DNA of 50,490 bases from Lingula anatina (lineage: Eukaryota; Brachiopoda; Lingulata; Lingulida; Lingulidae), in assembly GCF_001039355.2 (NCBI RefSeq), contig NW_019773657.1, positions 15,416-65,905 on the forward strand, read 5' to 3'. The notes below the pieces were generated by a model that did no database searches, had not been told where the DNA came from, and saw nothing but the letters and a program-made list of their open reading frames with translations. Made by a program: the position numbers and the translations under genes. Positions 12,001 to 22,404 of the stretch are shown here, piece by piece (position 1 is the stretch's first letter; every line of letters begins with the position of its first letter).

Positions 12001-15000
12001 CTAATTATTTTGTGGCCTTTCCTGATTATTCTCATTGGACAGATGTACGCTATACCAAGACCTCATGCTTTCATTTAAGGTAGAAACCAAAATTTTTCCA
12101 TCAGATGAAGTGAACATGGAAAGATCACCTAGTGCTGCTGCGACATTTTTTTCCTCTTGAATGTCTTCACCTTCAATTTCTGTATCAGACAAGCTATGCA
12201 GAGAAGAATCAGAGGAGACAGTGGCCGTAGATTCCTTGGAGGACGCCTGCGACTCCTCTGTGACGTTATCGTCTGACGCCACGTTGTCGTCACCACGCAT
12301 GCTCCCCGTGAGCACTGAGGCTAAAGTGATACTGCGATGTTCTCGGCTGCTCTCGGTCAGGTATGGAATAGACATACCTTCTTCCTCGCGGAAACCGAAA
12401 CTTTCATGATGGCCGCTATCTGTAAAAGTGAATCTTTAAGTATATATCGTATGTCGAGTCCTTGGTACTTAAGGGATATCTGAAGATCAGAATTGTCTCG
12501 TTTGTTGGATCATACCAAAGCATGTAAAAAACACTCAATGTTTTTTTTTCTGGACGCCTGTAGAGCCGCATTTTGCAACTGAACGCATTTTGCAACTGGA
12601 TGAAGTGAACAACGCATTTTGCAACCAAAGAAAATCGTGAAAACGCATTTTGCAACCGCAACGCATTTTGCAACCAGGATTTTTTTCTAAGTCCCTGAAA
12701 CAGCTTGAAGTACGAGACAGGTAGGCTAAGGGTAGAATTGGAGTGGGGACGGGTTTGCTTCGACTATGTATGCTGAAACTGGCCAGGCTGCCCCTGGGGT
12801 GGACGATAATATAAAACTTATTTCACATTGTAATTTCCTAAATCATTAGAGTTAGGAGGTTGAAACGTCAGGGAGTAAAAAAGATATTGTTAGGCATGCA
12901 CATAGGGGTGTGGCCGTCCCTAGGGGTGGTTGATTGTAATTTTACATTGTATTTTCTGTTATCTACACTTATATCTGTAGAATTAGGCAATAAAAGCGTT
13001 GGGGATTAATACCATCGTAAGAAATGTGCGTAGGCACTCCAGATTTTTGTGACTTGGGGTGTAGTTGTCCCTGGGGGTGGTTGAGATCGTTAGAGATGTG
13101 CTTGGGCACATAGGANNNNNNNNNNNNNNNNNNNNNNNNNNNNNNNNNNNNNNNNNNNNNNNNNNNNNNNNNNNNNNNNNNNNNNNNNNNNNNNNNNNNN
13201 NNNNNNNNNNNNNNNNNNNNNNNNNNNNNNNNNNNNNNNNNNNNNNNNNNNNNNNNNNNNNNNNNNNNNNNNNNNNNNNNNNNNNNNNNNNNNNNNNNNN
13301 NNNNNNNNNNNNNNNNNNNNNNNNNNNNNNNNNNNNNNNNNNNNNNNNNNNNNNNNNNNNNNNNNNNNNNNNNNNNNNNNNNNNNNNNNNNNNNNNNNNN
13401 NNNNNNNNNNNNNNNNNNNNNNNNNNNNNNNNNNNNNNNNNNNNNNNNNNNNNNNNNNNNNNNNNNNNNNNNNNNNNNNNNNNNNNNNNNNNNNNNNNNN
13501 NNNNNNNNNNNNNNNNNNNNNNNNNNNNNNNNNNNNNNNNNNNNNNNNAAACAAAAAATCCGAAATCCCATGCACATGCCTAACAAAATGTTTATTAACG
13601 TTTAGAGTTCCTAACTCTAATGGTTTAGGAAATTACAATGTGCAATAAGTTTTTATATTTTCGTCCACCCCAGGGGCAGCCTGGCCAGTTTCAGCATACA
13701 TAGTCGAAGCAAACCCGTCCCCACTCCAATTCTACCTGTCTCGAACTTCAAGCTGTTTCAAGGACTTAGAAAAAAAATCCTGGTTGCAAAATGCGTTGCA
13801 GTTGCAAAATGCGTTTTCACGATTTGCTTTGGTTGCAAAATGCGTTGCAGTTGCAAAATGCGTTCAGTTGCAAAATGCGGCTCTACTTAGTAGGACCGCA
13901 TTTTGCAACTGAACGTATTTTGCAACCGGTTGCAAAATGCGGTCGGTTGCAAAATGCGGCTCTACACGCCCGGCCTCTGTGAAAATAAATGCTGTAATAG
14001 TTCAAAGTCTATATTGTAAGTTTAGTTCTTAATACCAACATTTTCTTATCCAATATTTCGCAAATTTATTGGAATCAATCACTGCACTTTGTGTATATTT
14101 TCATTTGTTGCTTTGCTTGTACCTTTCAATTCATAAAACTATGACTTCAGTCTGTCTCAGTCTGTTTTATATTACTTATATAACTGGATAGATTAATTTA
14201 TACATATAAACAAAAACATTCAAATCTACTCCAACGCTACAAAATTTACTTTAACCTACTAGCTTAGAGTAAGGACCTTATTCGCACAAAGTACTCGTTA
14301 ACATAAGCTTTTGATCTTGTTTTTGATTCTTTGACGTTCGTGTTCAAATTAAACTTTAACCTAAAGGACGTATTTGTCTGAAACAAGCTCCGTCTTTCTC
14401 TCGTATTGCTGCTTATTTATCCTAAAACTTTTCAGTGCAAAACGTTAAACCAATTCTGCACTTATTTCTTAAAATAAGTGGATTAATAAAACTACCTCTG
14501 ACCTGAGCGTCTCAAGTGTGGTCTAGGCTGACTAGAGGCCGCCACGTATCTGTCTGGCGCTAGGTCAATATCCCTTGGCACATCCCTTGGAAATGTTTGT
14601 AGGGGAATAGGTTGAGGCAGCCGCTCGATCTGAAAACGAGATGTGTGTATTTTCATTTTATGAGCGTTCACAATGTACATGCAAGAGGAGGCTTACTTTC
14701 TGAGGCAGAACGTCTGCTTTGGCTCCATTCCCGAACAAAATTAAAAAAAACTTACTCTTTCAATTAGTCTTCCTCGGAACTCTCGGCTCTGGGAAATTCC
14801 CAGATACTCTGGGTCCTGAGGCTGGAGAGGGACACATTCCGCTGTAAAGATACATACATGTAGTCTAAGAATTCACGGTTTAGTCATAGCATATTATATA
14901 TACATGCATTATACCAGTGGCGGTTCTAAATCTTATCAAATTTTTGAATGATTTTTTACGTCAGGCTGTAACATGTAACTAAATCAACAACAGTGCAACA

Positions 15001-17849
15001 AACGCAAAACCATAACCTCCTTGGCGATTACGGAGCTTTGTTAGTATCATATTGTATTTATTTTTTATTATATTTTATTTTATTTTATTTTATGGAATTT
15101 CCACCGCGGTGTAAATTATTTTTCACCGCGGTGAAAATTCCATAAAAAACTTAAATGAAAACAAAAAAGTTAATATGATACACACAAAGGTCCGTAGGCG
15201 ATGGCAATAATGGGTCAAGTCAAATGCAATACGTCTAAGAAATGGAGAAAAATTTCCAGTTGTTTTAACCCACCCATGTTGAAGCTGTCCAGAAGCCTCT
15301 CTTGTACTAGCACTATAGTAATCCGATTAAGAGTTGTACACCCGCCCTGTAAGACGAACTCTGCTATTGCCTCCAACATCCCCTTGCCTACCGCCTGGGG
15401 GTCCTGCCTGGCCGCTCCTGGACAGAGGTGGACGGATATTTCAGAAAAAAAAATTATGTTAACAATAATCCAAGAACTGGAGTAATTGGAAATATTTTTC
15501 AGGTTTTGTAATTTTATTTTTCACGAATTAAACTTAGTGCATTTTATAATTTACATTCTAAGATGATATACAAGCTCGCTAGAACAACATAACGATATAG
15601 ATGGAATAAATGAAATTCAGCAGAAATGTGAATGAACATGAAAAATAAAAAAATGTAAAACCGTTCTGAAATAGAGAATTTACACAACCTGTCCACACAT
15701 TGTTCAACCCAGTAGTTTTTACCTGTGCCAAATGCAGGCATTGCAATAGATTGGGCTTCAAGGCGATTCGCTTCTTGCAACACTCTTATCGTTCTGTCCT
15801 TCCACGTGCCATTTGAAAAAATATCCAGGTGGATCACGTGTTTACAGTTCAGGTCACCGGGGTCACTGACCGCCAGGCCGTTGCTCCCTGTCCGACCTGT
15901 TGTAAATACGGACGCAATTTAAATGGCAATGCCGCCACCTTTATGTACATGTATTAGAAACCATAACAATAAACTGAACATTACATAAAAGAGTCAAAGA
16001 TGCACATGTGCAGTATGATGAAATATCAACAGTTGATTTGTTTCACTAGTATTAATGAAGAGGGCGGAGAGGGGCACTGTGTTAAAGAGCGTGGTATAAT
16101 TCAAAGAAGCTCGTGATAAACTATATCCACTGTGCATAAAAGTGTATTAAATATTTTGAAAAATAATTGATAAAGATAGATTTTCTGTTAAAGCCTGCTT
16201 TAAAAAATACTCTAAAAAGCTAAAGGAACTGAATAAGAAGATAATGCAAGTGTTAAAACCTACCAACGCGTTTTCTCGATTCTTCATAGCCTCTTCCTCC
16301 GACTCTAGCAAGGGTACTGGCCAGTTCACCTGAAAATAAACATAAAAAACTTTTTGAATTATGTAACATACGTGAAACTTTCTACTCATTGTGTGGCACA
16401 CTTTAGCGATACAGGTTAGCCATAAAATAATATAATAATATTTATGTATATTCTAAAATCCATATAAAATGTTCAACAGACTTCACAGGGGTAAAATGAA
16501 CAGAACAACATAAATAAATTCAATAAATAAATAGATAGACAATTAAAATATTTTAATATCTGAGAAGATATAAAACAAATAGTATAATGTAAAGATAACA
16601 GCCAGTTAAATCAGATATAAATTGAAAATAAAAGAATTTAATTCTTTTTTAAAATTGTCCGCAGACTCTATAGTTTTTAAGTATATCGAGAGAATGTTCC
16701 ATTCATTTGGTCTATAGACTTGAAAAGCTGTTCTCAATCCTGGCATTTTACGGCGTGAGCAAAAACTGGTCAAGTGATCTTAAACTACGTTTTGGAGCAT
16801 AATGATGAACTTTTTTTTGTTAGTACCAGTACGGGGGGCTGATAGGTAAAAAATTGCATGCGTAAAAGTGAAATTTTTGAATAAACTGCGTGCTGTAACA
16901 GTGAGCAAGTGCGACTGCTTAATACAACTTTGAGAGACTGGCATCCCCACGCTCTTAATTAACCTCTCTTTCCCACCCCATCCTCAACAGCAGGGATCGA
17001 ACTTATGAAAGTGAGTATAACTCCCCCTGTCGCGTAAATACATGATAGAGTCCCTGAAAATGTATCGCTGAAGTACGATACAATGTAGCTCGATGCGGCC
17101 GCTAGTAATCCCTTACTAAATTCAAGGTGCCTTTGAGCAACAAGAGAACGAACAACGACCTTTGCGACCTTAAATTTTATCTAATATGAACCGACCTTCT
17201 TTTATCTACTTTATGACAGTGACCTTGTGCCTGATATCACTCATAATATGGGCATGATTACACAGCAAATAAAACTGCAGTGAGGAAAAAATAATGAAAA
17301 TTGTACCTTATTTAATGGAAGTATGCCACTTCTTTGAAGGATAGTAGGATTGTATTTACACCGTAATTAAACAATTTCCTCGGGGGGGGGGGGATTATAT
17401 AAAGTTGAAAATGTTTTATGGGTCACCATGGTTTAAATATATTCATTTGTGTAGAAAGGGTCTCGTTCTACGGGCTCTACTTTTAGAAATATCTGATAAT
17501 ATGTAGATAAATCAATCATCCCTCTCTCTCTATGATTAATTAATTAATTGATTAATTAATTCATTTATTGATTGATTGATTGATTGATAAACTCTTGGCA
17601 CAGGGTCTAGCTCTACACTAAAGATTATGTGAGGATATCCACCCATATCTTTTCTGTGGCAATGGTAAAGGGTCTAGTTTAGTTAGAAGGTCTAGCTCTA
17701 CTCTGTTTACCTCCTTCCAGGTTGGACGTACAGCTATTGCAGTAGACATCGGCGTTCACTTCTGTCATGTCTTTAAGCACCACCACGATGTCTGTAGTAT
17801 TCAGTATCTGCTGCTGGTGGGCCAGACCGCTTGGGGTCGCTCTCGCCAT
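12001..17849 (-). CDS. Macro-domain protein, gene B (7 coding exons, 384 aa), tandem paralogue of gene A
   Basis: Coding exons: 17711-17849, 16264-16329, 15723-15896, 15274-15417, 14756-14841, 14503-14629, 12001-12419. They join in frame to 384 codons plus stop. Five of the seven exon lengths equal gene A exactly. Exon 6 is two codons longer (an extra PRD) and exon 7 five codons shorter. The macro domain is conserved (ADVYCNS, KHVIHLDIF, PAFGTG); the second Asn position is Thr41 rather than Lys41. The intact frame despite much intron turnover argues that both copies are functional. The intron between exons 6 and 7 is expanded by a foldback element holding the assembly gap, and the intron after exon 4 of the macro domain region carries a MITE near 15029. 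The 5' end probably lies at the third promoter copy near 19000. Confidence 0.84.
12559..13966. mobile_element. Foldback element with tandem GCATTTTGCAAC subrepeats, interrupted by an N gap
   Basis: Outer ends TGTAGAGCCGCATTTTGCAA and its reverse complement. The outer part of each arm is a tandem array of a motif of about 13-17 bp, CGCATTTTGCAAC. The next roughly 250 bp of each arm (about 12690-12880 and 13600-13780) are also inverted copies, for example the block around CCCCTGGGGTGGACG. The 433-N gap lies inside. It is flanked by CGCC on both sides (12555-12558 and 13967-13970). Copy 1 has the empty site GGACGACCGGC near 3825. Known foldback elements share this design; the family is not identified. 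Confidence 0.85.
13116..13548. other. Assembly gap (433 N) inside the foldback element
   Basis: Run of N at the centre of a long inverted repeat; the hairpin is a plausible cause of the assembly break. Confidence 0.99.
15029..15196. mobile_element. 168-bp foldback MITE in gene B intron
   Basis: Starts TACGGAGCTTTGTTAGTATC and ends with the near-perfect reverse complement (ACACAAAGGTCCGTA). The centre repeats the palindrome CACCGCGGTG on both sides of a short loop, so almost the whole element can fold. It is flanked by a perfect 6-bp direct repeat GGCGAT (15023-15028, 15197-15202). Copy 1 has the single GGCGAT site near 5460 with no insert. No coding capacity. Confidence 0.88.
16430..16910. 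mobile_element. Insertion of about 480 bp in gene B intron 1 (coding part), unidentified repeat
   Basis: The sequence from about TTAGCCATAAAATAATA to about CTGTAACAGTGAGCAAG is missing from the matching intron of gene A (7190-7250). It is AT-rich and has no clear ends or target duplication that I can see. It may be a truncated retroelement; the class is not determined. Boundaries are approximate. Confidence 0.45.
17520..17590. repeat. TTAA/TTGA tetranucleotide repeat
   Basis: CT repeat followed by ATTAATTAATT and ATTGATTGATTG tracts, between exons 1 and 2 of gene B. Confidence 0.85.
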
Positions 17850-17954
17850 CTGAAATAATTAGCGAAGCCTTGAAGTCAGCAATTTCAAAACATATCCTGA
17901 AAATGTGGGCTTTTTCAGTGCTATGCGTTGGCCAAATTGAGAAAGGACATACTT

Positions 17955-18354
17955 TGTGGAACCTAGATTAGTTTTTGATTAGGAGTTTACCCTTTCAGGG
18001 CAAAAAAGCAGTTCTGCCCCCCTCCCCCCCCCCTTTGACGCATCCCACAAGTCATGTATCTATATAATTGGCTATATAACTCAACCTGCATTATAAGGGT
18101 GCCTATTGACCAGCTACTGGGGGTTTGGGGGGGGGGGGGGGGGTCAGGCCCATCNTGTGGAACCTAGATTAGTTTTTGATTAGGAGTTTACCCTTTCAGG
18201 GCAAAAAAGCAGTTCTGCCCCCCTCCCCCCCCCCTTTGACGCATCCCACAAGTCATGTATCTATATAATTGGCTATATAACTCAACCTGCATTATAAGGG
18301 TGCCTATTGACCAGCTACTGGGGGTTTGGGGGGGGGGGGGGGGTCAGGCCCATC
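17955..18354. repeat. Adjacent identical 200-bp repeats joined by a single n (probable assembly artefact)
   Basis: 17955-18154 and 18156-18354 are the same sequence except for one G in a poly-G run, and are separated by the lone n at 18155. A contig end meeting the next contig start without removing their overlap would give this. The repeat holds poly-C and poly-G runs that commonly stop sequencing. Confidence 0.85.
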
Positions 18355-18770
18355 TCTGCAACTTGGGGTATCAGAGTAAGATAAAAAAATGTGAAAGAAA
18401 AACAATTGGCCTCTCCAAACGATGTGACATCTGTATTTCTCTTTTTAATACCATATAGATGTTCAGAGTTTAAGTTCAGCTCAAGAAATTGTAAACACCT
18501 ACAGCATTGCGTTACCTATTGATACGATTAGCATCATTGAGTTGAATATATGAGACTGTCGTACCACCGGGATGGGGAGGACTCATTGATTCTACAAGAC
18601 ATAAACCTAAAAACAGGTAATTTAAATAGTAATAATAATCCGTACGTACCGTCTACTACTGATATACTATAACCCACAGTCTGTGACGTTAAAAGTCTTA
18701 AAATGCCACGCCAGATACCAGGAAAATCACATGTAGAATAGAAGCTGGGTCAATAAATATTTGTAAATTT

Positions 18771-19240
18771 GTTCGGTCACTGGTCACTGCTCTGTTTAAG
18801 TTGATGCTCTGACTGTACCGACGAGTCCGACGAGCCAGTAGGGTTGAAATAATTTGGCACAGACTGATACTATTGTAGTGATAACGTATTTTTCAAGTCA
18901 CACATTGGAACATACGTTAAGAACATCGTCAACTAATTGGTTTTTGTATTATCTAGTGGAATATCGACGACATCATTATAAATCACTTACTGTTGTCTTT
19001 TCCTTCCTCGATCTTTCCTGCCTGCGTTGTTTTGGTTTCAGTTTCTAGTCCCTAAATATAACTGGGACTTCCTGGTCATGTGATCAGTGCTACGTCATCA
19101 TGTGACTTCAGACGAGGTCATGCTTTTTGATCGTGTATATTCAGAGTAAATATTGCATCAAGGCTGATATTTACTTTCAACATTAGGGTAAAAACAAACG
19201 ACAAATTTGTTTTCTTTATCCCTTCATAAAAATGCGTTTT
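18771..19240. repeat. Partial third copy of the duplicated 5' region
   Basis: The stretch from TTTGTTCGGTCACTGGTCAC onward is collinear with 1213-1720 and 9804-10300 but clearly more diverged. It keeps the splice donor (18991), the ISRE-like element (19036-19045), a GGGACTTCC kappaB-like site (19064) and a TACGTCA half site (19091). It serves as the 5' region of gene B, so all three minus-strand genes have a related promoter. Confidence 0.85.
18991..19100 (-). promoter_or_regulatory. Promoter and first-exon donor of gene B: ISRE + kappaB-like + half CRE
   Basis: A diverged third copy of the control block. The ISRE core GAAACTGAAA (minus, 19036-19045) is unchanged, the kappaB site has drifted to GGGACTTCC (19064-19072), the CRE is reduced to TACGTCA (19091-19097), and the donor ACA|GTAAGT (edge 18991) is intact. 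The intron to 17850 would be about 1.1 kb. Retention of the ISRE and donor in the most diverged copy supports their being functional. Confidence 0.55.
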
Positions 19241-19700
19241 TTCAAGAGAAAGCTATAGTAGGCCTATAACCAATGTTTGATATTTAAATTTAATTTTTTG
19301 AGTAATGAAACATATCGATACACGTAGGCCCCTACACGTAGCCTACATGTGGGCACAAATGAAAAAGGTCCTGTCGAAAAGTAAAATTGAAGAAACAGAA
19401 GTATTTAGATTTTTTTCGGATATTCATTGACGGACCTGAAATAATGAATTATATACTGTAAGTAATATTTATGTGAATATAGATATCTTTTAAAAATTGT
19501 ATCAGCTATGATTGTGCAGCAATGAGGGCCTCCACCCCTACTGGGTACATGCTGTTGACTGATACAAAAACCTGCGGTGTGACGAGGAAAAATCTATTGC
19601 AGACAATGGTAAAGAATGGCAAGAAAAGTTGGCTATGTCAACAACTTTTGAATCAGTAGGAAAGGTGTGATTAAGAGAGTTCTTGGAAATAAAGTAGAGC

Positions 19701-19899
19701 GGGAGTTTCCCAGCATACATCACCATACAGTGTAAAAGAAAGGGGTGTGATATTTCCTTTTAAGGACATGAACATCTACGATGCTGGAAGAAAAAAAAAC
19801 AAACGTAAACAAGCTGCCAAAGGGTCTGCACCTGAGGAAAAAGGGAGGAAAGACAACGATTTTACCACGAAGAAAAAGACTGCCATCCTTCATCTGAAG
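19701..19899 (+). promoter_or_regulatory. Gene C 5' cassette 1: kappaB site and candidate first coding exon
   Basis: GGGAGTTTCC (19701-19710, fits GGGRNYYYCC) lies 190 bp before a donor CTGAAG|GTAAGT at 19899. From ATG 19768 there are 44 open codons, very basic (GRKKNKRK, TTKKKTA), ending in phase 0. They would join in frame to the ATG of the exon at 23896. Related kappaB and donor units follow at 20774-20949 and 21414-21582. Whether this exon is used is unknown. Confidence 0.4.
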
Positions 19900-20773
19900 G
19901 TAAGTTGGTCTAGCCATTTTGCAACTATACCTTCCCTCATCAAATGGAAACGACAATATTATAATTCATAAAATTCATTTTTCCGTACTTTGTTCTTTTT
20001 TTTTTTTTTTTTTTGCTTATTAGAAGAGTAAAACAAAAGAATCAACTACAGAAGGAAATACAAGTTATAAAACCGACTCCTAAAGGCAAATGTGAAGACA
20101 ATGCGAAACGGGGGTTGAGAAAATTCCACACTTGATTTTTTTAAAATTAAAATTGATTTTTCCTAAATGGCTTAATGCCCGACCTTTCATAAAAATGCTC
20201 GACATAAGCCAAACAGAATTGTTACCCGTGTTGAAGGCTTGTCGCGCCGCCTACAGGATATAATTGCAGTACGCGGTAGACGCACACGCTGATAGGCACG
20301 TGACCTTTAACGAGCACACCCTAATGCTAATTGTGTGTGAATTTGGTGACATTTGATGGCGTCTTTTCAATTCAATAGACATTTTTTCACATCTGTAGAA
20401 GTCACAGTGAAACAGTGGATTTGAGGGGGTACCTCTTATAAATTTTACTAAATGGTATAAAATATGTATATTTTCACCACTATTTTGTATTATTTTAACC
20501 ATTATCATGTTAGACATGGTATCTGTAATAAAAAGCAGTTTTTCTAAGAATTTACAGCTGTGAGGTGATCATTTGTAAATAAAAGTACAGGGAAATGGGG
20601 GTGGGACAACCTTTTTGACCAATGTTGTATAAGCTTAAGCTGTATTTCTTTCGTCAGAATGATTATTGAGCATTAAAAGAAACACAATAGGATATTTTCA
20701 ACATGAAAAAATACCAGTTTCGGATCCAATAACATTAGACAAATTGAGACAGTTTCAGATTTGGTAATAGATT

Positions 20774-20949
20774 AGGAGTTTCCCATTGTCAATTCTATGT
20801 CATATTTTCTTTTTATTATTCGGACACCTGAGTCACGGTTAAATAAGAAACGAGAAGTGATAACAACTAAAGGTATCCTACACCCGGAGAAGAATTGAAT
20901 GATAACAAACTGATCTGACGATTAAAGAAAGCACTATTCTTCATCGAAG
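20774..20949 (+). promoter_or_regulatory. Gene C 5' cassette 2 (kappaB-like, AP-1, donor)
   Basis: AGGAGTTTCC at 20774-20783, a perfect AP-1 site TGAGTCA near 20831, then an exon-like stretch related to cassette 1 (ending TTCTTCATCGAAG|GTAAGC, donor after 20949). The exon stretch has stops, so it could only be 5' UTR. It resembles cassette 3 over about 350 bp. Confidence 0.4.
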
Positions 20950-21413
20950 GTAAGCTTATCTGTTGGTCGCAGAACACAAGGCATATAACTTAAATTCTTT
21001 TGAAACTTTGCGTCTTGTTGCGTCTGCATCAAGGCAGATATTTTCTTTTCACTTTGGGGTAAATGTAAAGACGTTGTTTAATGCGAAACGGGGGCTGAAA
21101 ACTTCCAAACTTGAATATTTTTCCAATTGATTTTTCCTAAATGGCTTAAGCCCCACCTCTTATATTAACGAATTGGTGAATCGGTGAATTTGTGTAAGTT
21201 AAGTAAGTGGCCAATCTATTTACCCAGAAACGCAACAAGGTGGTGCAACGCGATAAAAGGCTCTTAAGCTGTACTTTTCTCCTTCGCCACAATGATTATT
21301 AAGGATGAAAAAAACACCATTGGATATTTTCATCATGAAAAAAATCCCACTTTCGGATCCAATAGCAATAGACAAATTGAGATCTTGGATTTGTTAATCG
21401 ATCGGGAGTTTCC

Positions 21414-21582
21414 CATGGTCAATTCTATTACTGTGAAGTAGCGCCATATTTTTCATAATACGGACAACTGCGTCGCAGTAAAATAAGAAACGAAAACTGA
21501 CAACAAAAGGTATCCTACACCTGAAGAAGAATTGAATAATATCAAACAGTTCTGACGATAAGAATACTATTCTTCATTGAAG
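21414..21582 (+). promoter_or_regulatory. Gene C 5' cassette 3 (kappaB, IRF-like, donor)
   Basis: GGGAGTTTCC at 21414-21423, an IRF-like GAAACGAAAACT at 21487-21498 (one mismatch to GAAANNGAAACT, containing AANNGAAA), then the exon-like stretch ending TTCATTGAAG|GTAAGC (donor after 21582). It is the third and nearest copy to gene C. Confidence 0.42.
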
Positions 21583-22375
21583 GTAAGCTTATCTGTTGGT
21601 CGCATAACACAATGCATATAAAAAGTTATCTTAATATATAACTGAACTTACAATTTTGTCTAGTTGAAAACGTTGCGCCTCGTTTCGTCTGTATCAAGGC
21701 AGATATCTACTTTCAACATAAGGGTAAAAATAATCGATAAATTAGTTTTCTCTAACCCTTCGTAAATCTATGTAGGTATGTCTGGTAATATATTTCAATA
21801 ATTTTGTATGTATTCGGCTGGATGACTAACATACATTACTTCGGTGTAATTCTGCATCTAATTCGTAAGGCGTAAATTTTCGCTCTGTAGGAAATTACTG
21901 CTTTTATTCAACAGCTCTTCCGTTATCAAGTGGTAACGAGAATAATATGTTTTCTTTTGTTTTTCACATTAACAAATAAAGTTTCAATTGGTGAGTAGAG
22001 GAGGGATCACCTAACTGAATCAGTACACCTGATAGGTGGTAACATCTACCGCAGCCCTCATTCTGTCAGCAGACGAAATATTTTCAAGTGTTTAAGAAAG
22101 GAAGTCTTACTTTGTTTAAACACTGTCGTTTTTTGTATGCATTTTATGTATATATTACAATGAAGGTAAATAAGAGAATGAGCAGCTACTCTGGTCATCA
22201 AAATCGCCACATTTGAACCGCATAGACAATATGTGGGTAAGCCATTACTCGCCGAATAAACTGCCTACATCAAAACTGGGCCAAATTGGACAATTTTGGA
22301 CCGATGCCTGGAATAATATTCCAGATTGAACTCTAAAAACCTATCCCAAGGAATACCTTGCCGCTTGAGAGCGCT

Positions 22376-22404
22376 GGTAACAATAATTTAACATTATTGT
22401 TACC
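22376..22404. repeat. Perfect hairpin, 12-bp arms
   Basis: GGTAACAATAAT, a 5-bp loop, then ATTATTGTTACC. Part of the motif (GGTAACAATAATTTAACATT) recurs at about 22428-22447. No function assigned. Confidence 0.75.

Larger units (their letters stand above)
8640..17900. repeat. Tandem segmental duplication, copy 2
   Basis: Second unit of the array: 5' region of gene A (to about 10180), intergenic DNA, then gene B. It differs from copy 1 by small substitutions and by large indels that are mostly transposon insertions: a foldback element at 12559-13966, a MITE at 15029-15196, a roughly 480-bp insertion near 16430-16910 and an element at 11761-11924. A segment equivalent to about 4860-5367 of copy 1 is missing here. 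Confidence 0.93.
20640..21620. repeat. Direct duplication of about 350 bp containing cassettes 2 and 3
   Basis: About 20640-21000 matches 21265-21620 (offset near 620 bp), including TTTCGGATCCAATA, the kappaB site and the donor. The block GCGAAACGGGG...TTTCCTAAATGGCTTAA also occurs at 20103 and 21081. The region therefore grew by repeated local duplication. Confidence 0.8.

Noticed and set aside
13065-13586. Long ORFs at 12969-13586 and 36661-37263
   Set aside because: They are composed almost wholly of N-gap codons.
12541-13975. CRISPR-like array of GCATTTTGCAAC repeats
   Set aside because: Repeats are short, irregular, occur in inverted orientation on both sides of the gap and form transposon arms; the genome is eukaryotic.
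14792-14804. Perfect kappaB-like GGGAAATTCCC inside gene B
   Set aside because: It lies in coding exon 5 (encoding GISQ) and is not kept in gene A, so it is probably a chance match.
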